A DNA stretch of 64,000 bases from Ruegeria halocynthiae (lineage in GTDB: Bacteria; Pseudomonadota; Alphaproteobacteria; Rhodobacterales; Rhodobacteraceae). Made by a program: the position numbers and the translations under genes. A model generated the notes under the pieces. The model searched no databases and was not told the origin of the DNA. It was given only the letters and a program-made list of their open reading frames with translations. Shown piece by piece: positions 47,780 to 57,404 of this stretch. The stretch spans positions 124,001 to 188,000 of the forward strand of contig NZ_JQEZ01000005.1 of assembly GCF_000743705.1 (NCBI RefSeq), read 5' to 3'. The stretch's first letter is position 1. Each line of letters opens with the position of its first letter.

Positions 47780-48871
47780 TTATCCCGTCTCGGCTTTGAC
47801 GTCTTGCAGGGTTTCTTGTGGCGCGCGCCTTAGCGAAAGGCGAAACACCGTGCGTCCGGGAACCGACTCGGCCGAAATCCAGCCGTCGTGGTCCGAGACG
47901 ATCTTGCTGACCAATGCCAGCCCCAGCCCGGTGCCGTTTTCCCTGCCCGAAACAAACGGGTCAAAGATATCGCCGCGTATCTTTTCCGGCAGCCCCGGCC
48001 CGTCATCCACGATCTCAATCTGCAGCGGCAGCGAATGGCCCGAACCGTCACTGCGGCGCAGGCGAAAGGAATGTTCGAAGTAAGTACGCAGACGGATTGT
48101 TCCCCCTTTGGGATCAGCAACTTCTGAGGCGTTCTTGAGAAGATTTAGAACCACCTGCAAAAACTGATCCGCATCGCCATAAGCCAGTGGCAGGGACGGG
48201 TCGTAATCCTCGATGATGTTCATGTGCGCCCCGAACCCCAGCAGCGCGGATCGGCGCGCGCGGTCCAGAACATCGTGGATATTGACCGGCCTGACATCCG
48301 GTTGCGACAGGTTTCCGAATTGCTCCACCTGCTCTAACAGCTTTACGATCCGGCGACTTTCTTCGACGATAAGGTCAGTAAGTTCAACATCTTGCTGCGA
48401 TATATTCATGCTAAGCAACTGCGCGGCACCGGTAATCCCGGCCAGCGGATTCTTGATCTCATGCGCCAGCATCTCGGCCATGCCGATGGCCGATTGCGCC
48501 GCAGATTTCACCGTGTTGCCGCGCGTCATCCGACCCGCCAGTTCACGTGGCGAGATGATCATGATCATTGAACCCGGATGCCCAACCAGCGGCGCGATCT
48601 GCAACGCACATTGCAATGGCGCGCGATTGCCCGATCCGGCGTCAACATCGTTTACGAACAGCGGCGTGCCATGCAGGCGTGCCCTCAGAAACGCCTCTTC
48701 CAGCGGCGCGTCCACGGCGATCTGGTCCCACACCGGATGCCCGATCACCGCCTTGCGTGAGGCATTCAGAAACCCCTCACCCGCCGAGTTCACATCCGCG
48801 ATGCGGTCTTCGGCGTCGATGATGAAGGCCGGTACCGGCAGCGAGGTCCAGATGTTCTGATCCGATGTCAT
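47780..48871 (-). CDS. ntrB: Nitrogen-sensing histidine kinase NtrB
   Basis: A 363-residue soluble kinase/phosphatase that phosphorylates NtrC when GlnB signals nitrogen shortage. PAS domain about residues 8-110, HisKA with H137 in [14 protein letters not shown], HATPase with [20 protein letters not shown] and [12 protein letters not shown]. No transmembrane segment. Its ATG overlaps the dusB stop, giving the dusB-ntrB-ntrC order long known as nifR3-ntrB-ntrC in Rhodobacter. Confidence 0.95.
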   Translation of the reverse strand: MTSDQNIWTSLPVPAFIIDAEDRIADVNSAGEGFLNASRKAVIGHPVWDQIAVDAPLEEAFLRARLHGTPLFVNDVDAGSGNRAPLQCALQIAPLVGHPGSMIMIISPRELAGRMTRGNTVKSAAQSAIGMAEMLAHEIKNPLAGITGAAQLLSMNISQQDVELTDLIVEESRRIVKLLEQVEQFGNLSQPDVRPVNIHDVLDRARRSALLGFGAHMNIIEDYDPSLPLAYGDADQFLQVVLNLLKNASEVADPKGGTIRLRTYFEHSFRLRRSDGSGHSLPLQIEIVDDGPGLPEKIRGDIFDPFVSGRENGTGLGLALVSKIVSDHDGWISAESVPGRTVFRLSLRRAPQETLQDVKAETG

Positions 48872-49851
48872 GCGGCGGCCTCCGCATTGCCGCTGAGCGC
48901 TTCGCCCAGCAGGTGCAGCACCCCATCCGTATCGCGCGAGGTCAGAACGGCGCGGCGCAGGGTGGTCGGTGTTGCGACCTCATCCATGTACCAGCCCAGA
49001 TGTTTGCGTGCGACGCGCAGGCCCAGATCGGTGCCATAAAACTCCAACATCGACTGATAATGCGCCCGCACCATTTCGGTCAGGTCGTCACCCACAGGGA
49101 TCTCAGGCGCATTGGCCCCGTAAAGGTCGTGGCAGATTTGCGCCAGCAGCCAGGGTTTGCCCTGCGCGCCACGCCCGACCATGACGCCATCCGCGCCCGA
49201 CTGATCCAAAGCGGATCGCGCAGCGACGGTATCCACGATATCGCCGTTGGCAATAACCGGAATGGACACGGCCTGTTTCACCGACCGGATCGCGCGCCAG
49301 TCGGCGTGGCCCTTGTAAAACTGGCATCGGGTACGGCCGTGGATCGTGACCATGGAAATCCCCGCGTCCTGCGCCCGCCGCGCCACGTCGGGCGCGTTCA
49401 ACAGGCTGTCGTCCCAGCCCAGTCGGGTTTTCAGTGTCACGGGGATATCAACCGCCCCGACCACCGCCTCGATCAGCCGCAGTGCATGATCCGGGGTCTT
49501 CAGCAGGGCCGAACCAGAATAGCCATTCGTCACCTTTTTGGCCGGGCAGCCCATGTTGATGTCAATTACCCGCGCGCCACGGTCGGCAACCTGCCGGGCG
49601 GCCTCGGCCATCCAATGCGCCTCGCGCCCGGCCAGTTGGACAGCGGTGTTTTCGACATCCGCCGACAGCTCGGCCCGCTCGCGCACGCCGGGCTTGGCCT
49701 GCACCATCTCTTGACTGGCGACCATCTCGCTGACGACCATGCCCGCACCAAAGCGCATCACCAAATCACGAAAGGGCCGATCGGTGATTCCAGCCATCGG
49801 TGCCAGCAATACCGGCGGGTTCAGAGCTTTGTCAGCAAGTTGCAGAGTCAC
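48868..49851 (-). CDS. dusB: tRNA-dihydrouridine synthase DusB (NifR3)
   Basis: A flavoprotein of 327 residues that reduces uridine in tRNA. It shows LLAPMAGITDRPFRDLV at the FMN site, SEMVAS, INMGCPAKKVTNGYSGSALLK with the catalytic cysteine, VTLKTRLGWDDS, TIHGRTRCQFY and VIANGDI. The start is taken as GTG at 49851 (reading VTLQLADKAL) with AAGGA upstream; the open frame beyond overlaps the presumed promoter. First gene of the dusB-ntrBC transcription unit. Confidence 0.92.
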   Translation of the reverse strand: MTLQLADKALNPPVLLAPMAGITDRPFRDLVMRFGAGMVVSEMVASQEMVQAKPGVRERAELSADVENTAVQLAGREAHWMAEAARQVADRGARVIDINMGCPAKKVTNGYSGSALLKTPDHALRLIEAVVGAVDIPVTLKTRLGWDDSLLNAPDVARRAQDAGISMVTIHGRTRCQFYKGHADWRAIRSVKQAVSIPVIANGDIVDTVAARSALDQSGADGVMVGRGAQGKPWLLAQICHDLYGANAPEIPVGDDLTEMVRAHYQSMLEFYGTDLGLRVARKHLGWYMDEVATPTTLRRAVLTSRDTDGVLHLLGEALSGNAEAAA

Positions 49852-49881
49852 CGTGCTTAATCCTTGGGCAGTTGCGGCTGT

Positions 49882-49911
49882 GATATAGAATTGAATGCAT
49901 ATGAACAACAA
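49882..49911 (-). promoter_or_regulatory. Probable promoter of dusB-ntrBC
   Basis: On the minus strand TTGTTG (49911-49906) is followed after 18 bases by TATATC (49887-49882), placing a start site about 25 bases before the dusB GTG. The hexamers match moderately and the position suits the operon. Confidence 0.4.
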
Positions 49912-49943
49912 ATCAGCGCCCATCAAGCCCGCAAAATCATCAT

Positions 49944-49962
49944 TTGCCTATTTTTTAGGCAA
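49944..49962. promoter_or_regulatory. 19-bp operator-like dyad upstream of dusB-ntrBC and ispDF
   Basis: TTGCCTA-TTTTT-TAGGCAA is a perfect 7-bp inverted repeat with a 5-base T spacer. It lies about 33 bp upstream of the presumed dusB -35 box and about 76 bp upstream of the ispDF start codon, so it could serve either gene. The half-site resembles some metalloregulator (MntR/DtxR-like) half-sites, but the regulator cannot be named. Confidence 0.45.
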
Positions 49963-50037
49963 GTTTACGCGGGTGATTGCCTCTGCATTCACCGCACCCT
50001 AAACAATGCCCTCAAACCATCCGGAGAGATTGCCCCC

Positions 50038-51168
50038 ATGACCACCGCCGCCATCATCGTCGCCGCAGGACGCGGGCTGCGCGCCGGTGGGGGGATACCG
50101 AAACAGTGGCGCCCCCTTGGTGGGCGGCGCGTCGCGGATTGGACCATCGACAGGTTCCGGGGTCAGGTCGATCACATCGTGCTGGTCCTGTCCGGGGATG
50201 ATCACGACGCCTGGGCCGAATTCGACGGGTCCGATCTGATCATAGCCCGAGGCGGCAACGATAGGTCTGAATCCGTGCGCAACGGGTTGAAGGCACTGGA
50301 AACCCTCAAGGTGCAGCAGGTTTTGATCCACGACGTCGCCCGCCCCTGCGTCAGCCTTCAGACCATTCAACAGGTATTAGGCGCGCTGAGCGCGCATCCC
50401 GCATCGGCACCGGGGTTGGCGGTCACCGATGCGCTTTGGACAGGGGATGGTGCCGTGGTGACCGGAACACAGGATCGCACCAGTCTGTTTGCCGCGCAGA
50501 CTCCGCAAGGGTTTGACTATGACGCTATCGTCGCAGCCCATGCGGCCCACCCCGGAGGCGCCGCGGATGATGTCGAGGTCGCCCGTGCGGCGGGGCTGGA
50601 CGTGGCCATCGTGCCGGGCGATGCAGATAACATCAAAATCACACGGCCCGAGGATTTTGCCCGGGCGGAACGCATATTGGGAACGGATATGGATGTAAGG
50701 CTGGGCAACGGGTACGACGTGCATCGGTTTGGTGACGGGGATCACGTGATCCTGTGCGGCGTTAAGGTGCCGCATGATCGGGGCCTACAAGGGCATTCGG
50801 ATGCGGATGTGGGCATGCATGCCGTGACCGACGCGATCTATGGCGCATTGGCGCAGGGCGATATCGGCCAGCATTTCCCGCCCTCGGACCCGCAATGGAA
50901 AGGCGCGGCCAGCAAGATTTTCCTGCGCCACGCAGTCAAGTTGGCCCAGCAGATGGGCTATCAGATCTCAAACGTCGACTGCACGCTGGTCTGCGAATTC
51001 CCCAAGATCGGCCCCCACGCCCCCACCATGCGGAGTGAAATGGCGCGGATCATGGGTCTGCGCACTGATCAGGTCTCGGTCAAGGCAACAACATCCGAGC
51101 GTCTTGGCTTTACCGGTCGCAGTGAAGGCATCGCCTCGCTTGCCACAGCATGTCTGGTGAAATCATGA
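50038..51168 (+). CDS. ispDF: Bifunctional IspD/IspF (MEP pathway)
   Basis: A 376-residue fusion catalysing two non-consecutive steps of isoprenoid synthesis: CDP-ME formation and MEcPP cyclisation. IspD part (1-220): [35 protein letters not shown] and [12 protein letters not shown]. IspF part (about 222-376): [20 protein letters not shown] with metal-binding D and [21 protein letters not shown] and [15 protein letters not shown]. Fusion is typical of alphaproteobacteria. The frame upstream of ATG 50038 covers promoter DNA and is not used. Coupled by ATGA to pgpA. Confidence 0.96.
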   Translation: MTTAAIIVAAGRGLRAGGGIPKQWRPLGGRRVADWTIDRFRGQVDHIVLVLSGDDHDAWAEFDGSDLIIARGGNDRSESVRNGLKALETLKVQQVLIHDVARPCVSLQTIQQVLGALSAHPASAPGLAVTDALWTGDGAVVTGTQDRTSLFAAQTPQGFDYDAIVAAHAAHPGGAADDVEVARAAGLDVAIVPGDADNIKITRPEDFARAERILGTDMDVRLGNGYDVHRFGDGDHVILCGVKVPHDRGLQGHSDADVGMHAVTDAIYGALAQGDIGQHFPPSDPQWKGAASKIFLRHAVKLAQQMGYQISNVDCTLVCEFPKIGPHAPTMRSEMARIMGLRTDQVSVKATTSERLGFTGRSEGIASLATACLVKS

Positions 51169-51662
51169 CCGCCGCGCGCCTGATCGGAACCGTCTGCGGT
51201 GTCGGCTATCTGCGCCCCGCACCGGGCACATGGGGGTCACTGGCCGCCCTGCCCCTGGTGTGGGTTCTGCATACGCTGGGTGGTTTTCCCCTGCTGGTGA
51301 TCGCAACGGTTGCCGTATTCTTCGGCGGACTATGGGCCACTCGGGTGATGACCGCCGGCAAAGACAATCACGACCCGTCGGAAATCGTCATTGACGAGGT
51401 CGCCGGGCAGTTCATTGCACTCTGGGCGATCTCTTACCCCTCCTGGGCGCATGGGATCGAGATCACGGCGCTCTGGCCCGGTTGGGTCGCGGGGTTCGTG
51501 CTGTTCCGGCTGTTCGATATCACCAAGCCCGGTCCCGTCGGCTGGGCCGACCGGCGCGATGATGCGATGGGGGTGATGCTGGATGATGTGATCGCGGGTA
51601 TCCTTGCCGGGGTCGGTGTGCTGATCCTTGCGGGCATCGCGCATGGGGTCATGGGCCTGTGA
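51165..51662 (+). CDS. pgpA: Phosphatidylglycerophosphatase A
   Basis: A 165-residue inner-membrane enzyme that dephosphorylates phosphatidylglycerophosphate to phosphatidylglycerol. Conserved segments are [37 protein letters not shown] (catalytic acidic residues) and [18 protein letters not shown]. About four membrane helices. The ATG lies within the ispDF stop (ATGA) and its own stop is coupled to pncC. Confidence 0.93.
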   Translation: MTAARLIGTVCGVGYLRPAPGTWGSLAALPLVWVLHTLGGFPLLVIATVAVFFGGLWATRVMTAGKDNHDPSEIVIDEVAGQFIALWAISYPSWAHGIEITALWPGWVAGFVLFRLFDITKPGPVGWADRRDDAMGVMLDDVIAGILAGVGVLILAGIAHGVMGL

Positions 51663-52150
51663 CCGTCGCCGACCTTTTGGACCGCGCCAAGGCGCAGCGG
51701 ATGATGATCGCCACCGCCGAAAGCTGCACCGGCGGCATGGTCGCGGCGGCACTGACCGATATCCCCGGCAGCTCTGCCGTGGTCGAACGTGGGTTCGTCA
51801 CTTACACCAACGCCGCCAAACAGCAGATGCTGGGCGTCCGGGCAGAAACGCTGACTGCGCATGGCGCGGTCTCGGAACAGGTTGCGCGCGAAATGGCTGA
51901 CGGGGCATTGGCACAGTCGCAAGCACAGCTGAGCGTTTCGATAACCGGCATCGCCGGTCCGGGCGGGTCCGAATTCAAGCCCGAGGGGCGCGTCTGCTTT
52001 GGTCTGGCCGCAGTCGGCCAGCCGACCCACACCGAAACCGTCGAGTTTGGCGCGTTGGGTCGTGCCAACGTACGTCTGGCCGCGCGCGATCACGCGTTGT
52101 CTCTGCTGGACCGGGGGCTTTCCAAATCTACCACGGCATTGCCAGGATAA
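51659..52150 (+). CDS. pncC: Nicotinamide-nucleotide amidohydrolase (CinA C-terminal domain)
   Basis: A 163-residue stand-alone CinA C-terminal domain that deamidates NMN to nicotinate mononucleotide in pyridine-nucleotide recycling. Motifs: IATAESCTGGMVAAALTDIPGSS (catalytic Ser), RGFVTYTNAAKQQMLGV, and VSITGIAGPGGSEFKPEGRVCFGL. It lacks the N-terminal MoaB-like domain of full CinA, which is common in Proteobacteria. GTG start overlaps the pgpA stop (GTGA). Confidence 0.92.
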   Translation: MTVADLLDRAKAQRMMIATAESCTGGMVAAALTDIPGSSAVVERGFVTYTNAAKQQMLGVRAETLTAHGAVSEQVAREMADGALAQSQAQLSVSITGIAGPGGSEFKPEGRVCFGLAAVGQPTHTETVEFGALGRANVRLAARDHALSLLDRGLSKSTTALPG

Positions 52151-52200
52151 TCGGGCATCCGTTCATTCAACCCCCATGGATTGACAGCGGTGCCCTGACG

Positions 52201-52355
52201 GCAACCACGGGTATTGTCACCCGCTGGGTGGTTGCACTTGGCACGTGGCATGGCGTAAAGGCACAAGCGGAAACAGACACGCGTCGCCAAGCCCACCTTG
52301 GCGCGCGCGGCCCGCAAGGGCCAAAGCGGACCTCTTGAGGGTCCGCTTTTGTTTT
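52201..52355 (+). ncRNA. Structured intergenic element: four successive hairpins ending in a terminator
   Basis: Between pncC and pyrE the plus strand folds into consecutive stems. They are GCAACCAC/GTGGTTGC (52201-52208 with 52228-52235, inner GGGT/ACCC), CGCCAAG/CTTGGCG (52285-52291 with 52297-52303, extendable by GCG/CGC), GGCCC/GGGCC (52309-52313 with 52318-52322), and a terminator stem AAAGCGGACC/GGTCCGCTTT (52323-52332 with 52340-52349) followed by TTTTGTTTT. A TTGACA box lies just upstream (52181-52186) but lacks a good -10. It may be a non-coding RNA, the structured 3' end of ispDF-pgpA-pncC, or an interspersed repeat. Confidence 0.45.
52323..52355 (+). terminator. Intrinsic terminator before pyrE
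   Basis: A 10-bp stem AAAGCGGACC/GGTCCGCTTT with a 7-base loop and T-rich tail. It ends transcription from ispDF-pgpA-pncC, or from the structured element, about 78 bases before the pyrE start. Confidence 0.88.
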
Positions 52356-52432
52356 GCGCACAACCCTCTCGACTCTGGGCCAAGGCTCGGGCTATCAGCC
52401 CGCAACGCCATTCAGCCCCGAGGTCTCCTGCC

Positions 52433-53113
52433 ATGATCCCCAGTTCATTCCCCGATAGCACCGAAATCGCCCGCCTGACCGCGCGGATGCTGCTGGAGAT
52501 CAAGGCCGTTCATTTCAATGCGCGCGAGCCGTTCACGCTGGCCAGCGGCCTGCCCAGCCCGACCTACATTGATTGCCGCAAGCTGATCTCATACCCGCGC
52601 ATCCGCTCGACCCTGATGGATTTCCTGACCGTCACCGTGATGCGCGACGCCGGGTTCGAGGCCTTCGACAACATCGCCGGTGGCGAGACCGCGGGCATTC
52701 CCTTTGCCGCGCTGGTCGCCGAACGCATGGCCCTGCCCATGACCTATGTGCGCAAGAAACCCAAGGGCTATGGCCGTAACGCCCGCATCGAAGGCGCGAT
52801 GAGCGAAGGTGAACGCGTGCTGCTGGTTGAGGACCTGACTACCGATGGCGGCTCAAAGCTGTCGTTCGTCGATGCGATCCGCGAAACCGGCGCAACGTGT
52901 GGGCATACGGCTGTCATCTTTTACTATGGCATCTTCCCGGAAACGGAAAAAACGTTGGGTGATCACGGTGTGCAATTGCATCACCTTTGCACCTGGTGGG
53001 ACGTACTTGCCGAAGCTAAGGCGCAGAAAGCGTTCGACAAAGAAACGCTGGACGGGGTCGAGACCTTCTTGAACGACCCCCGCGCCTGGCAAGATGCCAA
53101 TAAATCCACGTAA
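52433..53113 (+). CDS. pyrE: Orotate phosphoribosyltransferase
   Basis: Converts orotate and PRPP to orotidine 5'-phosphate in pyrimidine synthesis; 226 residues. The dimer/substrate region [28 protein letters not shown], the [17 protein letters not shown] loop, [11 protein letters not shown] (flexible catalytic lysine loop) and the PRPP signature [14 protein letters not shown] are present. ATG 52433 precedes the conserved region sensibly; the open frame upstream crosses the terminator and is rejected. Confidence 0.95.
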   Translation: MIPSSFPDSTEIARLTARMLLEIKAVHFNAREPFTLASGLPSPTYIDCRKLISYPRIRSTLMDFLTVTVMRDAGFEAFDNIAGGETAGIPFAALVAERMALPMTYVRKKPKGYGRNARIEGAMSEGERVLLVEDLTTDGGSKLSFVDAIRETGATCGHTAVIFYYGIFPETEKTLGDHGVQLHHLCTWWDVLAEAKAQKAFDKETLDGVETFLNDPRAWQDANKST

Positions 53114-53119
53114 ACTTGC

Positions 53120-53272
53120 TGTGGATATTTTGGGGATAACCTGATTGGATTCGGCGTCGACTGAACAATATATGGTGACATTCCGATAATATCCTACATA
53201 ATACGGCACATCCATTCTGGATCTGTGGTTATCCCGAAAGTTATCCCAAGGCTTTACCACCGGTTAACCACA
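53120..53272. promoter_or_regulatory. Cluster of DnaA-box-like motifs upstream of dnaB
   Basis: In the 223-bp pyrE-dnaB spacer five 9-mers lie within one or two mismatches of TTATCCACA: ATATCCACA (complement of 53120-53128), TTATCCCCA (complement of 53131-53139), TTATCCCGA (53229-53237), TTATCCCAA (53241-53249) and TTAACCACA (53264-53272). None is perfect. DnaA-controlled transcription of dnaB, or a DnaA-titration site, is inferred. Confidence 0.35.
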
Positions 53273-53336
53273 GGTATTTCCAGATAGCCTGCACGTCAAA
53301 ATTGCGTGTAAGAACACCGTGGGCAGCGGGGACAAT

Positions 53337-54827
53337 ATGAACGAGATTAGCAGCATCGAGCAGGCAGCGGCGAAGATTCAGAACGCCGAAACCATGCCGC
53401 ATTCCATTGAGGCCGAGCAGCAGCTTCTGGGTGCGATTCTGACCAACAACGACCTGTATGACCGGGTTGCCTCGATTATCGGGGCAGAACATTTCTATGA
53501 TCCGGTCCATTCACGCATTTACGAGGTCGCTTCGACCCGCATCGCCAAGAACGCGCTGGCCTCGCCCGTGACGTTGAAATCTTTCATGGCCGAGGATGAG
53601 GGCCTGAAAGAACTGGGCGGTCCGGCTTATCTGGTCAAACTGGCCGGGGCCTCGATCAGTGCCTTTGCGGTGCATGACTATGCCCAGATGATCTATGATC
53701 TGGCGATCCGGCGCGAGTTGATCCGGCTGGGCCGCGACATCTCGGACAAGGCGGCGCGGGTCGATGTATCAAGCGAGCCGAAAGAACAGATCGTCGAGGC
53801 GGAACAACAACTCTATCAGCTATCCGAGCAGGGCCAGACCGAACAGGGTTTTCAATCCTTCCTCAAGGCGGTCACAGAAGCCGTCAACGTCACCAACGAA
53901 GCGTACCAGCGCGGTGGCGGCATGGCGGGGATTTCCACCGGTCTGGCCGACTTGGATAAGCAATTGGGCGGATTGCACCCGTCTGACCTGATCATTCTGG
54001 CGGGTCGTCCGTCGATGGGAAAAACCTCGCTGGCGACCAACGTGGCGTTCAACGTGGCCAAGGCATACAAGCGCGGGCTGAAACCGGACGGCACCGAAGG
54101 CGCGATTGATGGCGGTGTTGTCGGCTTTTTCTCGCTCGAGATGAGCGCCGAGCAGCTGGCGGGCCGGGTTCTGGCCGAAGCGTCCGAAATCTCTAGCCAC
54201 AAGATCCGTCAGGGTGACATGACGGAATCCGAGTTCCGCCGCTTTGTCGATGCTGCCAAGGAACTGGAAGCCTGCCCCCTGTTCATTGATGACACCCCTG
54301 CCCTGCCAATCTCGCAACTCGCCGCCCGCGCGCGCCGGTTGAAGCGGACGCACGGGCTGGACCTGTTGGTGGTCGACTATTTGCAACTGTGCCGCGGCAT
54401 GGCCGAAAACCGCGTCAACGAGATTGCCGAGATTTCGATGGGCATGAAAGCCATCGCCAAAGAACTACAGATTCCGGTGATTGCCCTGTCCCAGTTGTCG
54501 CGTCAGGTTGAAAACCGCGACGACAAACGTCCGCAACTATCTGACCTGCGGGAATCAGGCTCAATCGAACAGGACGCCGACGTTGTGATGTTCGTGTTCC
54601 GCGAGGAATATTATAAGGAACGTGAAAAGCCCGGCGATCATGAGCTGGAAAAGATGGAAGAGTGGAAGCAGGCCATGGAGCGCCTGCACGCCAAGGCCGA
54701 AGTCATCGTCGGCAAGCAGCGCCATGGCCCCATCGGCACGGTCGAGTTGTCGTTCGAGGCGCAGTTCACGCGTTTCGGCAATCTGGTCAAGCCCTGGCAG
54801 CAGGATGCCCAGGTCGAAGGCTATTGA
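53337..54827 (+). CDS. dnaB: Replicative DNA helicase DnaB
   Basis: Hexameric 5'-3' helicase of the replication fork; 496 residues. The N-terminal primase-interacting domain (PHSIEAEQQLLGAILTNN) and RecA-type motor are intact: Walker A GRPSMGKTS (223-231), FFSLEMSAEQL, LDLLVVDYLQL (Walker B) and SQLSRQVENRDDKRPQLSDLRESGSIEQDADVV. There is no intein, which interrupts dnaB in some other bacteria. The ATG at 53337 (MNEISSIEQ) fits the family better than a start at 53319. Confidence 0.97.
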   Translation: MNEISSIEQAAAKIQNAETMPHSIEAEQQLLGAILTNNDLYDRVASIIGAEHFYDPVHSRIYEVASTRIAKNALASPVTLKSFMAEDEGLKELGGPAYLVKLAGASISAFAVHDYAQMIYDLAIRRELIRLGRDISDKAARVDVSSEPKEQIVEAEQQLYQLSEQGQTEQGFQSFLKAVTEAVNVTNEAYQRGGGMAGISTGLADLDKQLGGLHPSDLIILAGRPSMGKTSLATNVAFNVAKAYKRGLKPDGTEGAIDGGVVGFFSLEMSAEQLAGRVLAEASEISSHKIRQGDMTESEFRRFVDAAKELEACPLFIDDTPALPISQLAARARRLKRTHGLDLLVVDYLQLCRGMAENRVNEIAEISMGMKAIAKELQIPVIALSQLSRQVENRDDKRPQLSDLRESGSIEQDADVVMFVFREEYYKEREKPGDHELEKMEEWKQAMERLHAKAEVIVGKQRHGPIGTVELSFEAQFTRFGNLVKPWQQDAQVEGY

Positions 54828-54830
54828 CGC

Positions 54831-55373
54831 CTACCAAAGCTCGGGCCTGTTGAACGCGCTGACACAGTGGGACGGGCCTGACAATGGCGACGCATCCACG
54901 CCATTCAGCGATTGCCCCAGCCATCCATGCGGCTGGCTCAGCGGCATGGGCGGTTGTGCGAACGTGTCAGTGATTGGCTGAAACCCGGTTTTTCCATAAT
55001 AAGCCGGATCGCCGTAGGTCACCGCGTAATCTACCTCGTTCCGGCGCAGCTCATCCAACCCAAAGCGGATCAGCTTTTGGCCAATTCCGGTTTTTTGCCG
55101 GTTGGTCCGCACCGCCACGGGCGACATCAAAAACACCTGTCGCGGGTCCTGATCATAGCGCAGCCGCGAAAACAGAATGCAGCCCGCCACTTCATCCCCG
55201 TCCAGCGCCAGAGTGGCCAGTAAATCGCCATCCAAAGTCGTCGCCAACAGGTCATCAACCAACGCACCAATCGCGCGCCCTTCGCCCTCGCCCTCAGAGG
55301 CCGCAAAGACATCACGAAACAGCCCCGGCAATTCGGTCACCCGCGCGCGAAAATCAGCAGTCAGCTTTACCAT
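54831..55373 (-). CDS. GNAT-family N-acetyltransferase
   Basis: A 180-residue acetyltransferase. The acetyl-CoA pyrophosphate loop is RTNRQKTGIGQKLIRFGLDELR (Q/RxxGxG/A), and VDYAVTYGDPAYYGKTGFQPI is the typical C-terminal half of YhbS-like GNATs. The start MVKLTADFRA at 55373 is preferred because the 19 residues before it are Arg-rich and not family-like. It is convergent with dnaB (3 bp between stop codons). Substrate unknown. Confidence 0.85.
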   Translation of the reverse strand: MVKLTADFRARVTELPGLFRDVFAASEGEGEGRAIGALVDDLLATTLDGDLLATLALDGDEVAGCILFSRLRYDQDPRQVFLMSPVAVRTNRQKTGIGQKLIRFGLDELRRNEVDYAVTYGDPAYYGKTGFQPITDTFAQPPMPLSQPHGWLGQSLNGVDASPLSGPSHCVSAFNRPELW

Positions 55374-55578
55374 GTTCGGCCCCAGTCCATTTCGATCAAC
55401 CACCCTGTTTCGACGCCGCAAGTTGATCATAGAACAAACAAAATGACGAGGCGTGGGCCGAACTCATCAAGGTATTTTTCCGCCATCCCCCCATGATACC
55501 AGCCACAATCGGCGCACGATCACCACCATCCGGGCAAGAATTGATGCATACCCCCTTGACCTGCCGTGATCCAATGTC

Positions 55579-56625
55579 ATGAACAGCACCATGAGTACCG
55601 CACGTTTAACGATCAATCTTCAGGCGCTGGCCAGCAACTGGCGGGCGCTCAACGCGAAAACGGATGTCGAGACCGGCGCTGTGGTCAAAGCCGACGCCTA
55701 TGGCCTGGGTGCCGGACCAGTGTCTGCGACCCTGGCCGAAGAAGGTGTCCGCAAGTTCTTTGTTGCCGTCGCCGAAGAAGGCGTGGCAGTGCGCAAAGCC
55801 ATTGGGCCCGGTCCGATGATCGGCGTATTTTCGGGGCATGTCGAAGGTGACAGCGACCTGCTGCGCGACCACGACCTGACGCCCCTGATCAACTCACCGG
55901 AACAGTTCGTGCGGCACCAACAGGCGCTGCCGGATCAGCCATTTGGCATTCAGCTGGACAGCGGTATGAACCGCCTGGGGCTGGAACCATCCGACTGGGC
56001 CGAGCTGCGCCCCCGGGCCGAAGCCCTGAACCCGGTTGTGGTCATGTCGCATCTGGCCTGCTCGGACGAACCGGAACACCCGATGAATCGTCAGCAGCTA
56101 AAGACGTTCCAAGAGATGACGGATGGCGTCACGGCCCCCCGGTCGCTGGCGGCCACCGGCGGCACGTTTCTGGGCCCCGAGTTTCATTTTGATTTCTGCC
56201 GCCCCGGCGTTGGCCTTTATGGCGGTATGCCTTTTGCGGATGCAAAACCTGTGGTGACCGTCGATCTGCCCGTCATTCAGGTGCGCCCCGTCGCGGTTGG
56301 CGAATCCGTCGGCTATGGCAACAGCTGGATCGCCCGGCGTCCATCGCGAATTGCAACCGTCGCCGCGGGCTATGCGGATGGTCTGCACCGGGCCATCGGG
56401 GGTGGTATCGACACCTTTGCCGGTGATCAACCCTGCCCTGTGGTTGGACGCATCTCGATGGATCTGATCACCGTAGACGTGACCGACCTGCCCAAGGACC
56501 CTGAGCGTCTGCGCATTCTGAACGGACATCAAACCGTCGATGATCTGGCCGAGGCCGCAGGCACCATCGGATATGAAATCCTGACCTCGCTTGGCGCGCG
56601 GTATTCCCGGGGTTACGTGGAATGA
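55579..56625 (+). CDS. alr: Alanine racemase
   Basis: PLP enzyme making D-alanine for peptidoglycan; 348 residues. The PLP lysine is K37 in [11 protein letters not shown], and [56 protein letters not shown] and [15 protein letters not shown] follow in family order. Two starts are possible: 55579 (MNSTM) or 55591 (MSTARL), neither with a ribosome site. TTGACC at 55556 is a possible -35 box with a poor -10. Coupled by ATGA to mlaE. Confidence 0.95.
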   Translation: MNSTMSTARLTINLQALASNWRALNAKTDVETGAVVKADAYGLGAGPVSATLAEEGVRKFFVAVAEEGVAVRKAIGPGPMIGVFSGHVEGDSDLLRDHDLTPLINSPEQFVRHQQALPDQPFGIQLDSGMNRLGLEPSDWAELRPRAEALNPVVVMSHLACSDEPEHPMNRQQLKTFQEMTDGVTAPRSLAATGGTFLGPEFHFDFCRPGVGLYGGMPFADAKPVVTVDLPVIQVRPVAVGESVGYGNSWIARRPSRIATVAAGYADGLHRAIGGGIDTFAGDQPCPVVGRISMDLITVDVTDLPKDPERLRILNGHQTVDDLAEAAGTIGYEILTSLGARYSRGYVE

Positions 56626-57404
56626 ACCCTTTTGATTTGCTGGGCGGACTGGGCCGTGCGGTTCTGGCGATGCTGGCCACTTTTGGTCAGGTCGCCCTGT
56701 TTGCCTTCAACGCAATCTCGCACATCTTTCGCCCACCGTTTTATCCGCGTGAATTCATCGTTGCCCTGATGAACATCGGCTGGCTGTCCCTGCCCGTTGT
56801 CGGCCTGACCGCCATTTTCACCGGCGGTGCGCTGGCCTTGCAAATCTACGCCGGCGGCGCGCGATTCAACGCCGAGGCCGTTGTGCCGCAAATCGTCGCC
56901 ATCGGCATGGTCCGAGAGCTTGGCCCCGTGCTGGTCGGCCTGATGATCGCCGCCCGCGTGACCTCATCCATCGCTGCAGAAATCGCCACCATGAAGGTGA
57001 CCGAACAGATCGACGCTTTGGTCACCCTGTCGACTCATCCGATGAAATACCTGACCGCCCCCCGCGTTCTGGCCGCCCTGATCACCGTTCCCGTGCTGGT
57101 CGGTATCGGCGACATCATCGGCATCGCAGGCGGCTATGTCGTAGCGACCCAAAACCTGGGCTTCAACGCGGCGGCCTATCTGCAAAACACGGTCAATTTC
57201 CTTGAGCCGCACGACGTCTTCTCGTCTCTGGTCAAAGGTGCGGCCTTTGGGCTGATCGCCGCCATCATGGGTTGTTATTACGGCATGAATTCAGGCCGGG
57301 GCGCGCAGGGCGTGGGCCGGGCCACCAAGTCCTCGGTCGAATCCGCCGCCATCATGATTCTGGCCGCCAACTTCGTTCTGACAGGGGTGTTCTTCTCGCT
57401 ATGA
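56622..57404 (+). CDS. mlaE: MlaE-type ABC transporter permease
   Basis: A 260-residue inner-membrane permease of the phospholipid transport (Mla) system that maintains outer-membrane lipid asymmetry. It has about five helices and the MlaE core: [70 protein letters not shown] and [33 protein letters not shown]. MlaD-type binding protein genes are not adjacent. ATGA couplings both sides (alr, mlaF). Confidence 0.92.
   Translation: MNPFDLLGGLGRAVLAMLATFGQVALFAFNAISHIFRPPFYPREFIVALMNIGWLSLPVVGLTAIFTGGALALQIYAGGARFNAEAVVPQIVAIGMVRELGPVLVGLMIAARVTSSIAAEIATMKVTEQIDALVTLSTHPMKYLTAPRVLAALITVPVLVGIGDIIGIAGGYVVATQNLGFNAAAYLQNTVNFLEPHDVFSSLVKGAAFGLIAAIMGCYYGMNSGRGAQGVGRATKSSVESAAIMILAANFVLTGVFFSL

Noticed and set aside
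52240..52254. Sigma-54 -24/-12 element (TGGCACG...ATGGC) before pyrE
   Set aside because: GG to GC spacing is 11 rather than 10 and the -12 box is wrong.
52090..52503. Minus-strand frame of 137 codons over the pncC-pyrE spacer
   Set aside because: It runs through an intrinsic terminator and three other hairpins and overlaps pncC and pyrE; better explained as a spurious frame on a structured element.
55556..55584. Promoter upstream of alr from a good TTGACC -35 box
   Set aside because: No acceptable -10 hexamer at 16-18 bases; kept only as a remark under alr.
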